The notes under the pieces were generated by a model. The model saw nothing but the letters and a program-made list of their open reading frames with translations. It made no database searches and had not been told where the DNA came from. The position numbers were made by a program, and so were the translations under genes. A DNA stretch of 64,000 nt from Megalonaias nervosa (lineage: Eukaryota > Mollusca > Bivalvia > Unionida > Unionidae): NCBI GenBank assembly GCA_016617855.1, contig JAECUM010010960.1:1-64000 (forward strand). Reading direction: 5' to 3'. Of the stretch, positions 9,196 to 20,437 are shown in pieces. Position 1 is the first letter of the stretch. Every line of letters starts with the position of its first letter.

Positions 9196-9464
9196 AGCAG
9201 CAGGCAGGGTGAACGACAAAAATTGAGTGACCCGCCGAGTAAACTAAACGCATTATAACATAAAAAACAAAAAGTCAAAAATAAAATAACAAAAATGAGC
9301 TAACCCAAACGATTTATTATTCGTTTTTCAAACTATACGGTAATAATAAAAGTTAGGAGATTTGGTTTAGTGTTATTGACCTTATTTTTCAGCCCTTGTA
9401 GGAACCTTTATTTTATGAAAAACTTGCTCGAAACCAATTTGTAGGGTTCACCCTGCCTGCTGCT
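9196..9464. repeat. Right terminal repeat of copy A, bounded by 19-bp inverted repeats
   Basis: The outer end (9446-9464, read on - AGCAGCAGGCAGGGTGAAC) matches the copy B terminus at most positions. The interior shares pieces with the copy B TIR (GGTTCCTACAAGGGCTGAAAA resembling GCTTCCTACAGAGGGTAAAA; CAATAACACTAAA resembling CAATAACGCTAAA). The same 19 bp recurs in inverse orientation at the inner boundary (9196-9214), so the 269-bp unit itself has perfect terminal inverted repeats. No such inner copy is seen in copy B. Confidence 0.75.
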
Positions 9465-9589
9465 ACTTATTTGCTGTTTGTCCCATATTGGTACTCTTGA
9501 CACTTACTTGCTGTTTGTCCCATATTGGTACTCTTGACACTTATTTGCTGTTTGTCCCATATTGATACTCTTGACACTTATTTGCTGTT
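9465..9589. repeat. 37-bp tandem repeat, about 3.4 copies
   Basis: Units begin ACTTATTTGCTGTTTGTCCC at 9465, 9502, 9539 and 9576 (partial), differing by single bases. They start directly at the outer end of copy A. Confidence 0.95.
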
Positions 9590-9839
9590 AACATTTTATT
9601 CATGGATTTAAAGTAACATTGTTTTTAAAAAAAGAAAAGGAGGAGAAATTTCAAAAACTATAGCTGGTAGGAATATGGATTGAACAGATAGTAAACTGCA
9701 GCCTAAATTATTTATATATGGCAATACGAATTGACGGTAAATGTCAGTAAACCGAGACATTCGTATGCACAATTCTTGTGACAATTGAGAGGAACACGTC
9801 AACGTAGTTTGATACACATTTGACGCAGTTACCTTTAAG
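9590..9839. other. Unassigned
   Basis: AT-rich sequence between two tandem repeats; no supported gene. Confidence 0.4.
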
Positions 9840-10145
9840 AAAGTATTTCAAAAGGGTTATAGGAATATGTAACTTGTACTTTATATGGTTTTAAAGGAAT
9901 ATGTAACTTGTACATTTTGTATGGTTTTATAGGAATACGTAACCTGTACATTTTGTATGGTTTTATAGGAATATGTAACTTGTACATTTTATATGGTCTT
10001 AAAGGAATGTGTAACTTGTACATTTTGTATGGTTTAATAGGAATGTGTAACCTGAGCATTCAGAAAACCCCTTTAAATGCTCAGGTTACATATTCCTATA
10101 AACCATATAAGCTTATATAACTTGTACATTTTGAAGGGTTTATGG
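9840..10145. repeat. About 36-bp minisatellite
   Basis: Imperfect repeats of TAACTTGTACATTTTGTATG plus GTTTTATAGGAATATG. The unit length is a multiple of three, so repeats appear as periodic short open frames on both strands, which I do not regard as genes. Two more units lie at 10921-11000, on the far side of a solo LTR. Confidence 0.9.
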
Positions 10146-10190
10146 TGTAAATTGTACGTTCAAAAGTTTTTTTTAGGCAAACATAACTTG

Positions 10191-10906
10191 TGTTGCGACT
10201 CTATAGTTTTAAACTACTCAACAGAAAAGAGTGAAAACCAACAAGTTTAGTAAAATTCAACAAATAATTTTCCCTAGAATACAAAGTGAAAATTTAAAAA
10301 AGAACTTATCGTATTGTGAATTAAATTCCAATCAGTCCTAAAAGATCTATCACAAGTCCAAGAGTAGAGTATTCCGACTAATTTCTAGTCGAGTAGTGTT
10401 CCAATATAATTCCAGTCTTGAAAGTGCTGATGTACCAGTAGCATGTAATTGTGTTGATGTGCTAACAGTCTTGATGTACCACAATGATATAATTCAAAAT
10501 GCCTCTAAATGCATTGACCATAATTCCAAAACAATGATTTAGTCCAAAATTATTAATGAGCACTTTTTAATTCCAATTAATATTTTAAATAAATAAATCC
10601 TCTGAAATTAAAGCTAAACATAACTATAAAAACGGGCTCCACTACAGATGTTAAGATAGGAATAAAGAATTTCTGTTTACTTCTAGCATATATAAAATTC
10701 GAAGACACAATATGAGGACCAGATGAGGATCATCTTATAGAAATTTTGATCAAAATGTAAACATAATTCGTTTCTAGAATTTTCTATGTTTGTAATCAAG
10801 GCTGTATCTAGAACTCAAGACCAAGTAAACATGTTTACCCTACATGATATTATTAGGCCAGAATTCCTACCATCAATTATGGAGAAAGATCAATCACGCA
10901 AATACA
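10191..10906 (-). mobile_element. Solo LTR (second LTR family)
   Basis: On - it starts TG near 10906 and ends ...GAGTCGCAACA at 10191. Its body (for example GTGCTCATTA, ATTTAATTCACAATACG, TTTGTTGAATTTTACTAAAC) recurs at about 30.64-31.95, 57.87-58.67 and 60.5-61.17 kb. The last is beside Gmr1-like pol remains. It lies within the 36-bp minisatellite. No clear target duplication. Confidence 0.7.
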
Positions 10907-12074
10907 TCTTAAATATACATAAACGGGTTTATAGGCATATGTAACTTGTACATTCAAAATGGTTTATAGTCATATGTAACTTGTACATTTGAGTGGGTTT
11001 AAAGGGCATATCTTAACATCTTTCAACATATCAGTGCTTTGCAATATTTAAATACAAACAGAAGATTAGACCGCTCCGATGGCTTAAACTCCTTTGCAGC
11101 ACAAAAGTGTCTCAAATAGAAAACAAAATATAAGAAATAGTTTAAAATCATTAGCAACTTTCCTTTTCGTTCCATACTTTTTCTGTAATGATTTTAAGCG
11201 TTTCTCGGCCTGTTTTTTGTGTTGTTTATATGATGATTTCAGTTTAAAAACAACATAATTTCTATTTCTACTATGCTATACTGTACTATACTATATTATG
11301 CTAGATACTAAACCTAATAAGTACATACTATCAACAAATATTAGTCGGTAAATGTAAGCAATGTTTATTCTTCTCAACAAAATGGAAAACAAAACATACT
11401 AAGTGAGGCAGCAGGACCAAATCGACACAAATTCATAAAATATCACAAATTTACCCATATCAGATTAATCGGATCAAGTTATAACTTTTTTTTTACACTG
11501 TTCTCCAGAGGCGCTCTTGCTTCTATCGAAAAGCCACTGCACCATACATTGAAATCAGCATATTTCTAAACAAAAATGCATGCTCATATTTTACCTTGTA
11601 TTTCAATGGAATTTCTAAAACTTATATAAAAGTGTTAAGGCGTCGGCCAGTAGTTTGAGCACCGTAGTTCAAGCACCATTAGCTCAGAATAAAACTGATT
11701 TCAAGGTCAAGCCGGTCGGTGCGTAACTGGGGAGCAGTTTGGGCTTTTCTACAAAATTATATCTGGGATATACTTCGACGGAGTGATGCAACGTTAAACG
11801 GAGAAAATCAGTGGAGAATGACGTAGATTTCAGACCATGCTAAAATATGCAAGAAAGAAACAGAACTATATCCAAACTATTATGACATCTTTATAAAATT
11901 ATTTACACAAGCTCAGAAAAAAAGAAAGTTCTCTAGTGAGTTCATGTTTGAAAAACAAACTTTGCAAAGAATGAGTCATCTCCATGGAATCGCCGTAATT
12001 ATTCTTTTGTACCCGGTCTAAATTGGCAAACCAATATTATAGGCCGGTAACTAGTAATGTCTATGTCTACAAAA
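10907..12074. other. No recognised gene
   Basis: Contains two more minisatellite units (10921-11000) and unassigned AT-rich sequence. Confidence 0.5.
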
Positions 12075-12228
12075 CTGTATAGTTAGTAACGCCAGTAGAA
12101 ACTCTCTTTGGGTCAGTTCGCTCCAGCAATAACGCACCAGAAGTCATGAATGAGGCTGCGTCGATTCGTCAGCGGTTGCTAGGCAACTAAACCATGGACT
12201 TGGAAACGTTTCACGCGAAAAAAAACAA

Positions 12229-12495
12229 ATGTATTCAACACCGATGATGAGTTCTGAGGCGCTTCCTATTAAAACACTCCATGTGTTCCACGAAATATAT
12301 ACCGAGATGCAACGTGTATTTGCAAATAAAACCCAGAGTGTCACCTGGATGATTACAATCTCGTCAACGAAACCAGAACTTTACGTGGTTTTTCCGATGC
12401 CAATCACCGAACAACTCTGCATCCCCGATATCGCTTTAGTGTCGTTGCGCATTTATCTCAGTTGGCCTGAGTCTGTTTCTGCAACGATGAAGTAG
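12229..12495 (+). pseudogene. Minor capsid-like N-terminal fragment, copy C
   Basis: The frame contains MITISSTKPELYVVFPMPI and ALVSLRIYLSWPE, aligning with MISLSSTNPEFSVNFPTSI and ALAQLRVYYSWPN of copy A. A further match (INNSLTHEIKTQTD-like residues near 12545-12585) lies in another frame after a stop. Too degraded to be functional. Confidence 0.7.
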
Positions 12496-13224
12496 AATTC
12501 ACTGACTAAACCACCGCAATAAAATTCTCCACCGATTATATTAAACCATCAACAATAGCTTGACCCACGAAATAAAAACCCAAACTGATATTCAACGAGG
12601 ACGCACTTGTTCGTGTAACAATTCTTTAACAAAATAGAGAACGATCCATGGTGACAAGAAGCAGGGGCATAATCCACGTAAATCTAAACGGGCTGAAACA
12701 ATCGCCGGAAACAAATATTTCCCAGGAAAAGATTTTCTATAATTGCATGGCAATATTTAAATAAAAATGTTTGACTGGAAATGCGTTTGCTTGTTGCACC
12801 CGGCTGCGATGCGTCTGGGCAAGGTCTGCCTGTCGAGCAATCATACTTTAGGATCACATTGTTAATAGAAGAATTGTGATGGACCCTTAAGTCTACCGAA
12901 GCGAAAAAGTAATCGAAGCGGAATAACAGCTGCGAGATAAAAATCACCAAGATAACTAATATACGTGCTAAATACAAACTCCTTATATAACGATGCATAT
13001 GCTATTTGTGGAATCGCCTCCACGACCATCATTTGACTGTGTATTGCTGGAATTACAATGTCAGCAACTGTCGTAGGCATGCCAGTCGGAATGGCTGCTG
13101 GGACGATATCCATAGCAACCGGTGTGGCGCTGATTAAATAATTTCCTTATGGCTGGATTCGCGAAATTCTCGTGGTGGCACGAAGTAGTCTCGGCACGAT
13201 GAACAAAAATTTTAATCAGTAGCT

Positions 13225-13353
13225 ATGGAACATACAACGATTAATGCAAACGAGTCTGAGACAGTGCATGCCGAAACGGAAAACCTCAGACGATTCCGTG
13301 CACAAATATCAAGAACTATTGCGGAGCGTAAGCAAATAGCTGATATCCTATAG
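13225..13353 (+). pseudogene. Possible remnant of the small conserved gene, copy C
   Basis: A 42-codon frame from ATG 13225 to TAG 13353, hydrophilic, with LRRFRAQISRTIAERKQIA. It is loosely like the IRSELS...LRKIM region of the small gene in copies A and B. The similarity is short, so this is tentative. Confidence 0.3.
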
Positions 13354-13486
13354 GGAAAAAAATTTATATTATGTACATAAATAAAAAGTAAGAGTGTTTT
13401 CCTCAACCCCCAACAAAATCAGTTATCACAAATAAACTTCCTGTAACCTGTATGGATTTCATATAAGGATTTCAAAAGAAGCTAAT

Positions 13487-13524
13487 TTGTTGTATGTATG
13501 TATGTATGTATATATGTATGTATG

Positions 13525-13558
<34 letters not shown>

Positions 13559-13605
13559 TGTATGTGCGTGTGCGTGCGTGTGTGCGTGCGTGCGTATGTA
13601 TGTAC
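13487..13605. repeat. (TATG)n/(TGCG)n microsatellite
   Basis: Continuous TATG repeats grading into TGCG/TGTG. The open frames here are repeat artefacts. Confidence 0.95.
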
Positions 13606-14906
13606 ACGAAAACCCCAAACTTCACATTTTCATTCAGTATTCAATGCTAACGAAAGATTTCATTTTTAATCAATCTCGTTAGGAGGTAATAGAATATAAT
13701 CCCAGCAAGTGTGGCTAAACTGACATAATTTTTTGTGCATAGTATATAATTATTACAAAGGGTTAAAATAGTTTATAATCAACACTGTCAAAGGATTCAA
13801 TGCCTTAATTTGAACGCCGCGCAACGACAAAGACTACGATTTACATTGATATGATACATTCATGATGCAGATGGCGTGCATGATGCCCGGGAATGAAACT
13901 ACCATGTAACAATATCAATAAAGTCTTAAACTACTTATTATAACACAATGCTTAAAATAGATTGAAGGGACAAGAAAAACCATGTTTAACATCATCAATT
14001 AATTTCTCGAAGTTATTTTCTTTAACTGACTTTCATATTCCAGTCCAAGGCCTACTCCGAATTATAATATTAAATCCGCTGAAGTTTTAGTCCCCAATTT
14101 AATGTGTCAATCAGCATAGACAAAAGCTCAACAAAATCTAAAACGGGAAAAGAATTTTTGCATGGGTATTCAATTAGAGCGAGCAATATTTTATTGCGGG
14201 GGGGGGGGGAGTTTGAACACACATAATCAAAAAAAATGAACACTTAATATCTGAACTTTTGATATTAAACTGCATTTCTCGTGCAAATTATTTGCTAAAA
14301 TTTCAAGCTGAGGATAGCAAAAAAAAAAGAAAAGCATTGAAACAAGTAACAAAAATGCAAAAAAAAAAAAAAAAAAAAAATTTCTTCTTTCCAGACTCTT
14401 CAAACAGAAACGACTGGTGAAAAATATGATTAAAATTAATCGGGATGTCTTATTTGTTGTGAAAGTTTGATCTTTCGATCTTATCTTTGATTTAAGTGAT
14501 ATAAAGCTGTGATGAAATTCTATAAATTCTGCACGTGATGTTCAGAGCTTAATAAAATGTAATAAATACAAATGCCGCTTTCAGCGAATATTGACCAATC
14601 TGTTATTGGGTGCCTTCTGAAAGAAAATAACGACTTTGATGGCATTTTTTAAAAAGGATTTGCGACAAGAAAAAGAAATTCAGAGAAAAGTTAGCCTTTA
14701 TATAACAACCTTCAAAGAATTAAATATATAATGTTTCTGCCCATAATTTAAATACATGAGTAATTTCAAAAGTGGTTGCCTTTGTTTCTACATGACTAGA
14801 CACTGAGGGTTAGGACAGATGGATGTCTTCAATTCAAATTCAGAACATTATTCTTAGCAATTGTTAAAATCCATTATATTTTTGAAGAAGTTATATACTA
14901 TTAGAG
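13606..14906. other. No recognised gene; homopolymer tracts
   Basis: Contains G9 near 14200 and an A20 run near 14360. Nothing else identified. Confidence 0.5.
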
Positions 14907-15096
14907 CAGTGCGGATTAAACCCTGTTGAGGCCCCTAGGCAGTCGAAATCTCGCCCCCCCCCCCCGCGCAAATTATCTCAAAAATACGTCAAGATCAAAT
15001 CAATTCAATATTATTTTGATCCGTTGTCGCGGGCCCCTAAAAGGCGTGGGGCCCATTGGCCGGTGCCTACTCTGATAATTTGGTAATCCGGCACTG
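14907..15096. mobile_element. 190-bp MITE, hAT-type, with 8-bp target duplication
   Basis: Ends are CAGTGCGGATTAA and (inverted) CAGTGCCGGATTA. Flanks are perfect TATTAGAG at 14899-14906 and 15097-15104. An 8-bp duplication and CAGTG termini fit the hAT superfamily. The interior is GC-rich with a C-run and has no coding capacity. Confidence 0.85.
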
Positions 15097-15104
15097 TATT
15101 AGAG

Positions 15105-16143
15105 TTCATATGACTTTGACGTTCAGTGGCAACCCTGTCAGCAAGTTGAAAATTTATAGTGAGAGAGCTCTTTTCGCAGCATGATAAATTCAGAGATTAA
15201 GTAAATCCTGGTCAATACATGTAATAGAGCAATTATCTATCCTCGCTGTGTGCTGCGTGAGTAATGTTTACGCCCGATGAGACTTTGACGAGCCGAGCTA
15301 AGTTATATACTGTCACGGAAATCTTCGAACAAAGACCACTGGTTGTCTGTTTACTATTAGGTCCTGCAGATAAATGAACAATAAAAATTATGGCAATAAC
15401 CCAATCTCGCAGATATAATAAAATCTACAAGATATGTTTTAAAGCTTCTCGGAGATCGTATAAAGTTTACATGCTGTGCTATAAAGCTTATATGGTATCT
15501 TAGTCAGATTCATAGATGGTGTTTGAAATAAATATTGATTTGGCTTGCCAAAGAAAAAAGAATCACACTAGCAAGAACCAATTAAAGAAGCATGGAAAGG
15601 ACATCGTTAGAAAAAAATATTATCTCATTGCTAAGAGGAAAAATAAAACATTAGTGGCCACAACATAACATCTCGTGGCCATGACATAATATCTCGTAGC
15701 CACGAGATGATATTTTTACCATTGTCACTTCCTTTTTCCTTGGCCAGTCGCAAGCTCAAGATTTAGAAATTAGTCAGGGAAATAAATCAAGAACAACAAT
15801 AAGAGAGGACAGACTACAGAAGTGCTGCAAGTCCATCTGTCCATGGTACTTATAGTTTTTGTTCTTCAAGGAAACAATTAATTAATGTCAAACATTTTAC
15901 ATTTAAGTTGCTATAAAATTTTGTAGAAATGAAATCCACATATCTAATTATACACATTATAATTAACAGACTAGCTTCATTTATGTTCATCCGTGTATAT
16001 CTCTTGTGTCCAGTGTTTCTACCGATCAAGTATTGTCTAGTAAAATGACAGCCTGATGTTAATCACATTTGATTTATATTGTAATATTGCATGCTTTTGT
16101 TACAGCAACTTTATCTTATCATTTAACGTTTGTTCATTACTTC

Positions 16144-16150
<7 letters not shown>
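15105..16150. other. No recognised gene; one hairpin
   Basis: Includes an inverted repeat ATCTCGTGGC (15670-15679)/GCCACGAGAT (15699-15708). Otherwise unassigned. Confidence 0.45.
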
Positions 16151-16171
<21 letters not shown>

Positions 16172-16175
<4 letters not shown>

Positions 16176-17115
16176 ACGTATATGTAATTTAATTACTTGT
16201 GTGTTAGTTTTAAATTCTTTCTTTTTTTATTTTTGTTTCATTACATTTTATTATAATTATTATTTTCACGGGATTTGATATTTTTTAAAAATTTCAGTCT
16301 TTTGTTTTGATCTGATTAGAACGCAAAGTATTACTTTATTAGTAATTTTAGCTCACCTTGTTTGAGACTTTTGTAAACACTAAGCGAAAATGATTGGTCA
16401 TTACCACGGTCATGTACGGCCCACGTGTTAGCTAAGTTGTAAACAGCCTTTTTTTAAATTTATTTCCAGCGTGAGAATATGATTCTTAGCTAGGGCTATT
16501 CTAGACTACGTGTTAAATGGCATTTTTTTACTGCGCTGTTCAAATTAGTGATTACGTAGCCCCGTCACGTGAGCCACCATGTGATCTAAAATCTTGGGTT
16601 AAAACAGATGATTTCTAGTAGCTTTCTCAGTCGTATTCCAACACCTTTAGAGCTCGAGGTGTTTTGATGTTGATGCCAGTTTATTGTAAGTTCATCTATT
16701 TTTGGGGATTTAATAATTTACATTCTCTGGAAAACAAAACAAGTGCTTTTCTTTATAAAAATTCTGGGACAAAGACATTTGGTGGAAATTTATTCTGGAA
16801 TTCACAACGGGAACATTATAAATTGTGATTCAACGAGGAACTGTTGCCATCAGTACAACGACCTCATCTGACGTCATCGCCTTCCATACTGGAACTTCAT
16901 CGAGATTCGAACCTGGATTCAGTTAGAACTGTTTAGTAATAGGACTTATATTTTTCAATTCTAGGATTAATTTTTGGATCATATTCACAAACCGTAAGTC
17001 CTATTTCATATTTTTACCTTGTTTTCTAGGGAAATAAATTATTTTGTTAAAATTTACAAAGCTTGTTGACTTCACTCTTTTCTTTTGTTACATTTGTACG
17101 AGCCTATACGTAACA
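16172..17115 (+). repeat. 5' LTR
   Basis: 944 bp, TGTTACG...CGTAACA, nearly the same as 21949-22897. Shortly after it a TGGGGTTCTCATC sequence (about 17125) may be the primer binding site; I cannot assign the tRNA. Confidence 0.9.
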
Positions 17116-17273
17116 GAAGAAAACTGGGGTTCTCATCTTGGGATATATGAAATCTGGCTAAAATATTTCAGAAAATTGTTTTTTGAAATTTAAATTCCCC
17201 TTGTTTTTAAATACCAAGTACTATTTTACATTTTGTTTAAAATCTTTAGTGAAAACAACAGTATTTTCTCACA

Positions 17274-17625
17274 ATGTCGTTAAAAGTGGAGACTTTTCTT
17301 TCTAGTCCTACTCGGGAGCAGTTTGATAGTTTCAAACAAGATGAGTTGCTTGAACTTGCCAGAAAATACGATCTTTCTGAGCCAAATCTTCCTTAACGAA
17401 ACAAGAACTTAAAAACATTTTGATTCAGTATTTGGTAGAGAAGAATGTTTTTGATAAAAATGTTTTGGTTTCGGTCAGTAAGTCTGTATCAGAGTCTGAC
17501 ATAAAAGTAACGGAATTAAAAATGAAATACAAGATAGAATTGGAGTTATGGAAGCTCGAGCTTCAGAAAGAGGAGAGAGAGAAACAATTGCAGTTGCAAT
17601 TAGAAGAGAAGCAATTGCAATTTGA

Positions 17626-17694
<69 letters not shown>

Positions 17695-17778
17695 TAAACA
17701 CATGAAATTGCAATTTGAAGAGAAGGAGAGAGAGAGAGAGAGAGACAGGAGAGGGAGAAAGATAAACAATTACAATTT

Positions 17779-17834
<56 letters not shown>

Positions 17835-19598
17835 TTGGAGTTACAGAAAGAACAAATGCACTTACAGGTGCAAAAAGAGAAGGTTGAAAAGGAATTTCAA
17901 ATTAAAATGAAAGAAACGGAGCTGGCAAGTGAAAAGCACGATCCCACTTCACATACAAATTCAAGTTTTGATATTACAGGAAATATTAGGTTAGTGTCCA
18001 CTTTTAGAGAAAAAGAAGTAGACAAATATTTTATTTATTTTGAAAAAGTTGCTGAAAATTTGAAATGGCCAAGGAAGCATTGGACTCAATTATTGCAATG
18101 TGTACTTTTCGGCAAAGCCCGAAATATCTATGCATCCCTGTCAGTACAACAGAGTTCTGATTATGATTTGGTTAAGGAGTGCATCTTAAGGGGTTATGCG
18201 TTAGTCCCTGAGGTTTATCGGCAAAAATTCAGGAACTATAAAAAGGAAGCTGGACAGACTTATGTCGAATTTGCTAGAGAAAAGGAACAGTTATTTAAGA
18301 GATGGTGCTTAGCCAAGAAAGTTGAACATGATTATGAAAGTCTCGAACAACTTGTATTACTTGAAGAGTTCAAGAACTGTGTTCCTCATGACATTAAAAT
18401 TCATCTTGAAGAGCATGAGATCGATACCTTGGAGAATGCTGCTCTTGCTGCTGACAAGTATTCTTTAACTCATAAAGTTCCTGTTGTAAGCAAATTATTC
18501 ACTCAGCAGTCTACTAGTAGAAAGGTATTTCAGCCTAATACGACTCCTTCTAAAACTCAATCTGGCACAACTTCTAAAAATCAAGCTTCACATAAACTTG
18601 ATTCAAAATCCTTGTCTATTCCTACGTGTACCTATTGCAGGAAGAAAGGACACGTCATTTCTGATTGCTTCAAATTGAAATATAGGTATCAGAATCAAGA
18701 TAGACCTATCCCAAATGCTCTTATTTCTAAGAGGTCAAGGTCACGGTCATGTATTGAAAGCAATACATTTGTTGGGTCTCATAAACCCCAGTCTGATTTT
18801 ATTATGGAGAATTATGAACCATTCATGTCGAAGGGTTCTGTATCACTCTTGGGTGATTTGGCCAATCCTATCCCTATTAAAATTTTAAGGGATACAGGAG
18901 CTTCTCAGAGTCTTTTATTATCAGGTACTTTGCCTTTTTCTGAGAAGTCCTGTTCTAATGAGAGTGTTCTCGTTCAGGGAGTAGAGTGCGGTTTTGTTAA
19001 TGTTCCTCTCCATTCTGTAAATTTGTCATCAGACTTAGTTTCAGGACCCGTGACAGTCGGTATAGTGTCTTCTTTACCCGTTGAGGGCATTCATTTGTTG
19101 CTAGGCAACGACCTAGCTGGAGACAAGGTTGTGGTTAATCCACTTGTAACTGACAAGCCTTCTTTGGATCAGAAAGTTGATCCTATTGAAAAAGAATACC
19201 CTGATTTATACCCGGCTTGTGCAGTTACTAGAGCTATGGCAAAAAAAGCTCTTGAGAACGATTTTGATAAGGAAAATATTCCTTTAGCTGACACATGTAT
19301 TGGTCAGGCTTTTGATGAGGTCACTTTCACTCCTTGTTTGGATCAATCAAAAGGTATTGATCACAGTGATCCTCTTTTAAGTACTCATTCTCTTTTATCT
19401 AATCATGGTGACAAACGACAATCACTTGTCGTCGAACAGGAAAAAGATTCTGAAATCTCCTGTTTGTTTCAGAGGACCATTAGTGAAACTGAAGCAACTG
19501 AAGTACCTGTCTGTTATTTCATTAAAAATGGAATTTTTATGAGAAAATGGAGACCTCCCGAGGTATCTACTGGTGACGAGTGGTCAGTGAATTATTAG
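17274..19598 (+). pseudogene. gag: gag-protease of the Gmr1-type element (frameshifts, in-frame TAG)
   Basis: ATG 17274 opens MSLKVETFLSSPTREQFDSF, broken by a frameshift near 17396. The next frame (17420 on) has a coiled coil with long (GA)n-coded Arg-Glu runs, and from 17829 a third frame. That frame holds a SCAN-like capsid domain (about 17960-18470), a CCHC zinc knuckle CTYCRKKGHVISDC (about 18629-18670) and an aspartic protease with DTGASQSLLLSG (about 18892). It ends at TAG 19596-19598, but the same frame continues into the integrase, so this is one gag-PR-IN frame with a nonsense codon. The vertebrate SCAN domain is known to derive from Gmr1-like gag. Confidence 0.8.
17636..17828 (+). 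repeat. (GA)n tracts inside gag
   Basis: Three GA runs (about 17636-17690, 17725-17745, 17785-17828) coding Arg-Glu repeats. Their length changes shift the reading frame between 17420-17887 and 17829-19598. Confidence 0.9.
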
Positions 19599-20282
19599 AC
19601 CGTTGTTCCAAAATCTTACAGACAGGAAATACTTAGTTTGGCCCATGAAACTCCTCTGGCTGGTCATTTAGGGATAAATAAAACTTATCACAAGATCTTG
19701 ACTCACTTTTATTGGCCAAAAATCAAAAGTGATGTTTGTAAATACTGTAGATCTTGTCATACTTGTCAAATGATAGGAACACGCAATCAGAAGATACCTA
19801 AGGCTCACTTGCAACCTATTCCTGGATTTGATGAACCATTTAACAGAATTATGGTAGATTGTGTTGGTCCCTTACCTAAGACCAAGTCAGGCAACCAATA
19901 TTTGTTGACCATTATGTGTGCGTCAACAAGATTCCCAGAGGAAATTTCTTTGAGGAATATTAAAACCAAAATCATAGTAAAAGCTTTGATAAAGATATTT
20001 ACCCAATTTGACCTTCTCAAATCTGTTCAATCTGGTCAAAGATTAAATTTTATGTCTGGAGTTTTCCAGCTAGTCATGCTTGAATTTGGCACTCAGCAAT
20101 TCAAGTCAAAAGTGAAATTATGGTTTCACAGAACTTTAATTGAGAGAACTTTTGAGTCGTGTAATAAAGTTCATTCTCTCTTGCTCATTCTTCAAAATTT
20201 TCTTCAAATTAGATTTTACGGCCCTCACAAAGTTAAGAAGAAAATGAATGAGTTAAATTATAATATTGGTACTCTGATCTAA
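19599..20282 (+). pseudogene. Integrase of the Gmr1-type element (upstream of RT)
   Basis: In frame with the upstream gag-PR. The HHCC zinc domain is visible (AHETPLAGHLG ... CRSCHTC), then the first catalytic aspartate in IMVDCVGPLP. The region of the second aspartate reads QSGQRLNF, where an aspartate is expected in place of the glycine, and the catalytic glutamate region is scrambled, so the enzyme is dead. It lies before RT, the opposite of standard Ty3/gypsy order. Confidence 0.8.
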
Positions 20283-20437
20283 ATAAATTAATGGAGTACT
20301 AGTATATTGAAAGAGATAGCCAAGTAAATTATGCAATTAATTTAGTTGTACCTGTCCCACAAACTGAGGATTTAAGTGAAGAAATTCAATCGGACTCTGT
20401 TGATCTTGGAGTAACAAATCTTCGAAATTCGGAAATT

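Larger units (their letters stand above)
1..9464 (-). mobile_element. Polinton/Maverick copy A (partial, runs off left edge)
   Basis: Virus-like DNA transposon whose virion genes all lie on the minus strand. The sequence shows a capsid protein, an adenain-type protease, a pX-like protein and a fibre-like protein in the same order as in complete copy B. The right end is 9464: the terminal AGCAGCAGGCAGGGTGAA (read on -) resembles the copy B terminus AGCAGCAGTGAGGGTGAA, and the distance from terminus to first start codon is 303 bp here and 304 bp in copy B. The polymerase, integrase and ATPase would lie left of base 1. Proteins stay close to copy B while codons differ a lot, so A and B look like separate insertions of related lineages rather than a recent duplication (inference). 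Confidence 0.9.
12075..13353 (+). mobile_element. Polinton copy C, decayed remnant
   Basis: Third relative of copies A and B, on +. Near 12127-12189 a frame reads NNAPEVMNEAASIRQRLL, matching the C-terminus of ORF1 (NNSPETINEAAAICQRLF in copy B). From 12229 follows sequence like the N-terminus of the minor capsid-like protein. In A and B these two genes lie more than 4 kb apart with capsid, protease and fibre genes between, so C carries a large internal deletion or a rearrangement. No terminal repeats found. Confidence 0.7.

Noticed and set aside
9835..10120. Repeated open frames on both strands (HIPIKPYKMYKL-type and complement)
   Set aside because: Products of a 36-bp minisatellite whose unit is a multiple of three; no start context or homologue.
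12862..13113. Minus-strand hydrophobic 83-codon frame in copy C
   Set aside because: Resembles a membrane protein loosely, but the orientation is opposite to the other copy C remains and no motif aligns with the membrane gene of A or B.
17475..17834. Minus-strand Ser-Leu-rich open frames
   Set aside because: Antisense of the GA tracts in gag.
19596..19598. Programmed TAG readthrough between protease and integrase
   Set aside because: The element has many other stops and a lost catalytic aspartate in integrase, so a chance nonsense mutation is simpler.
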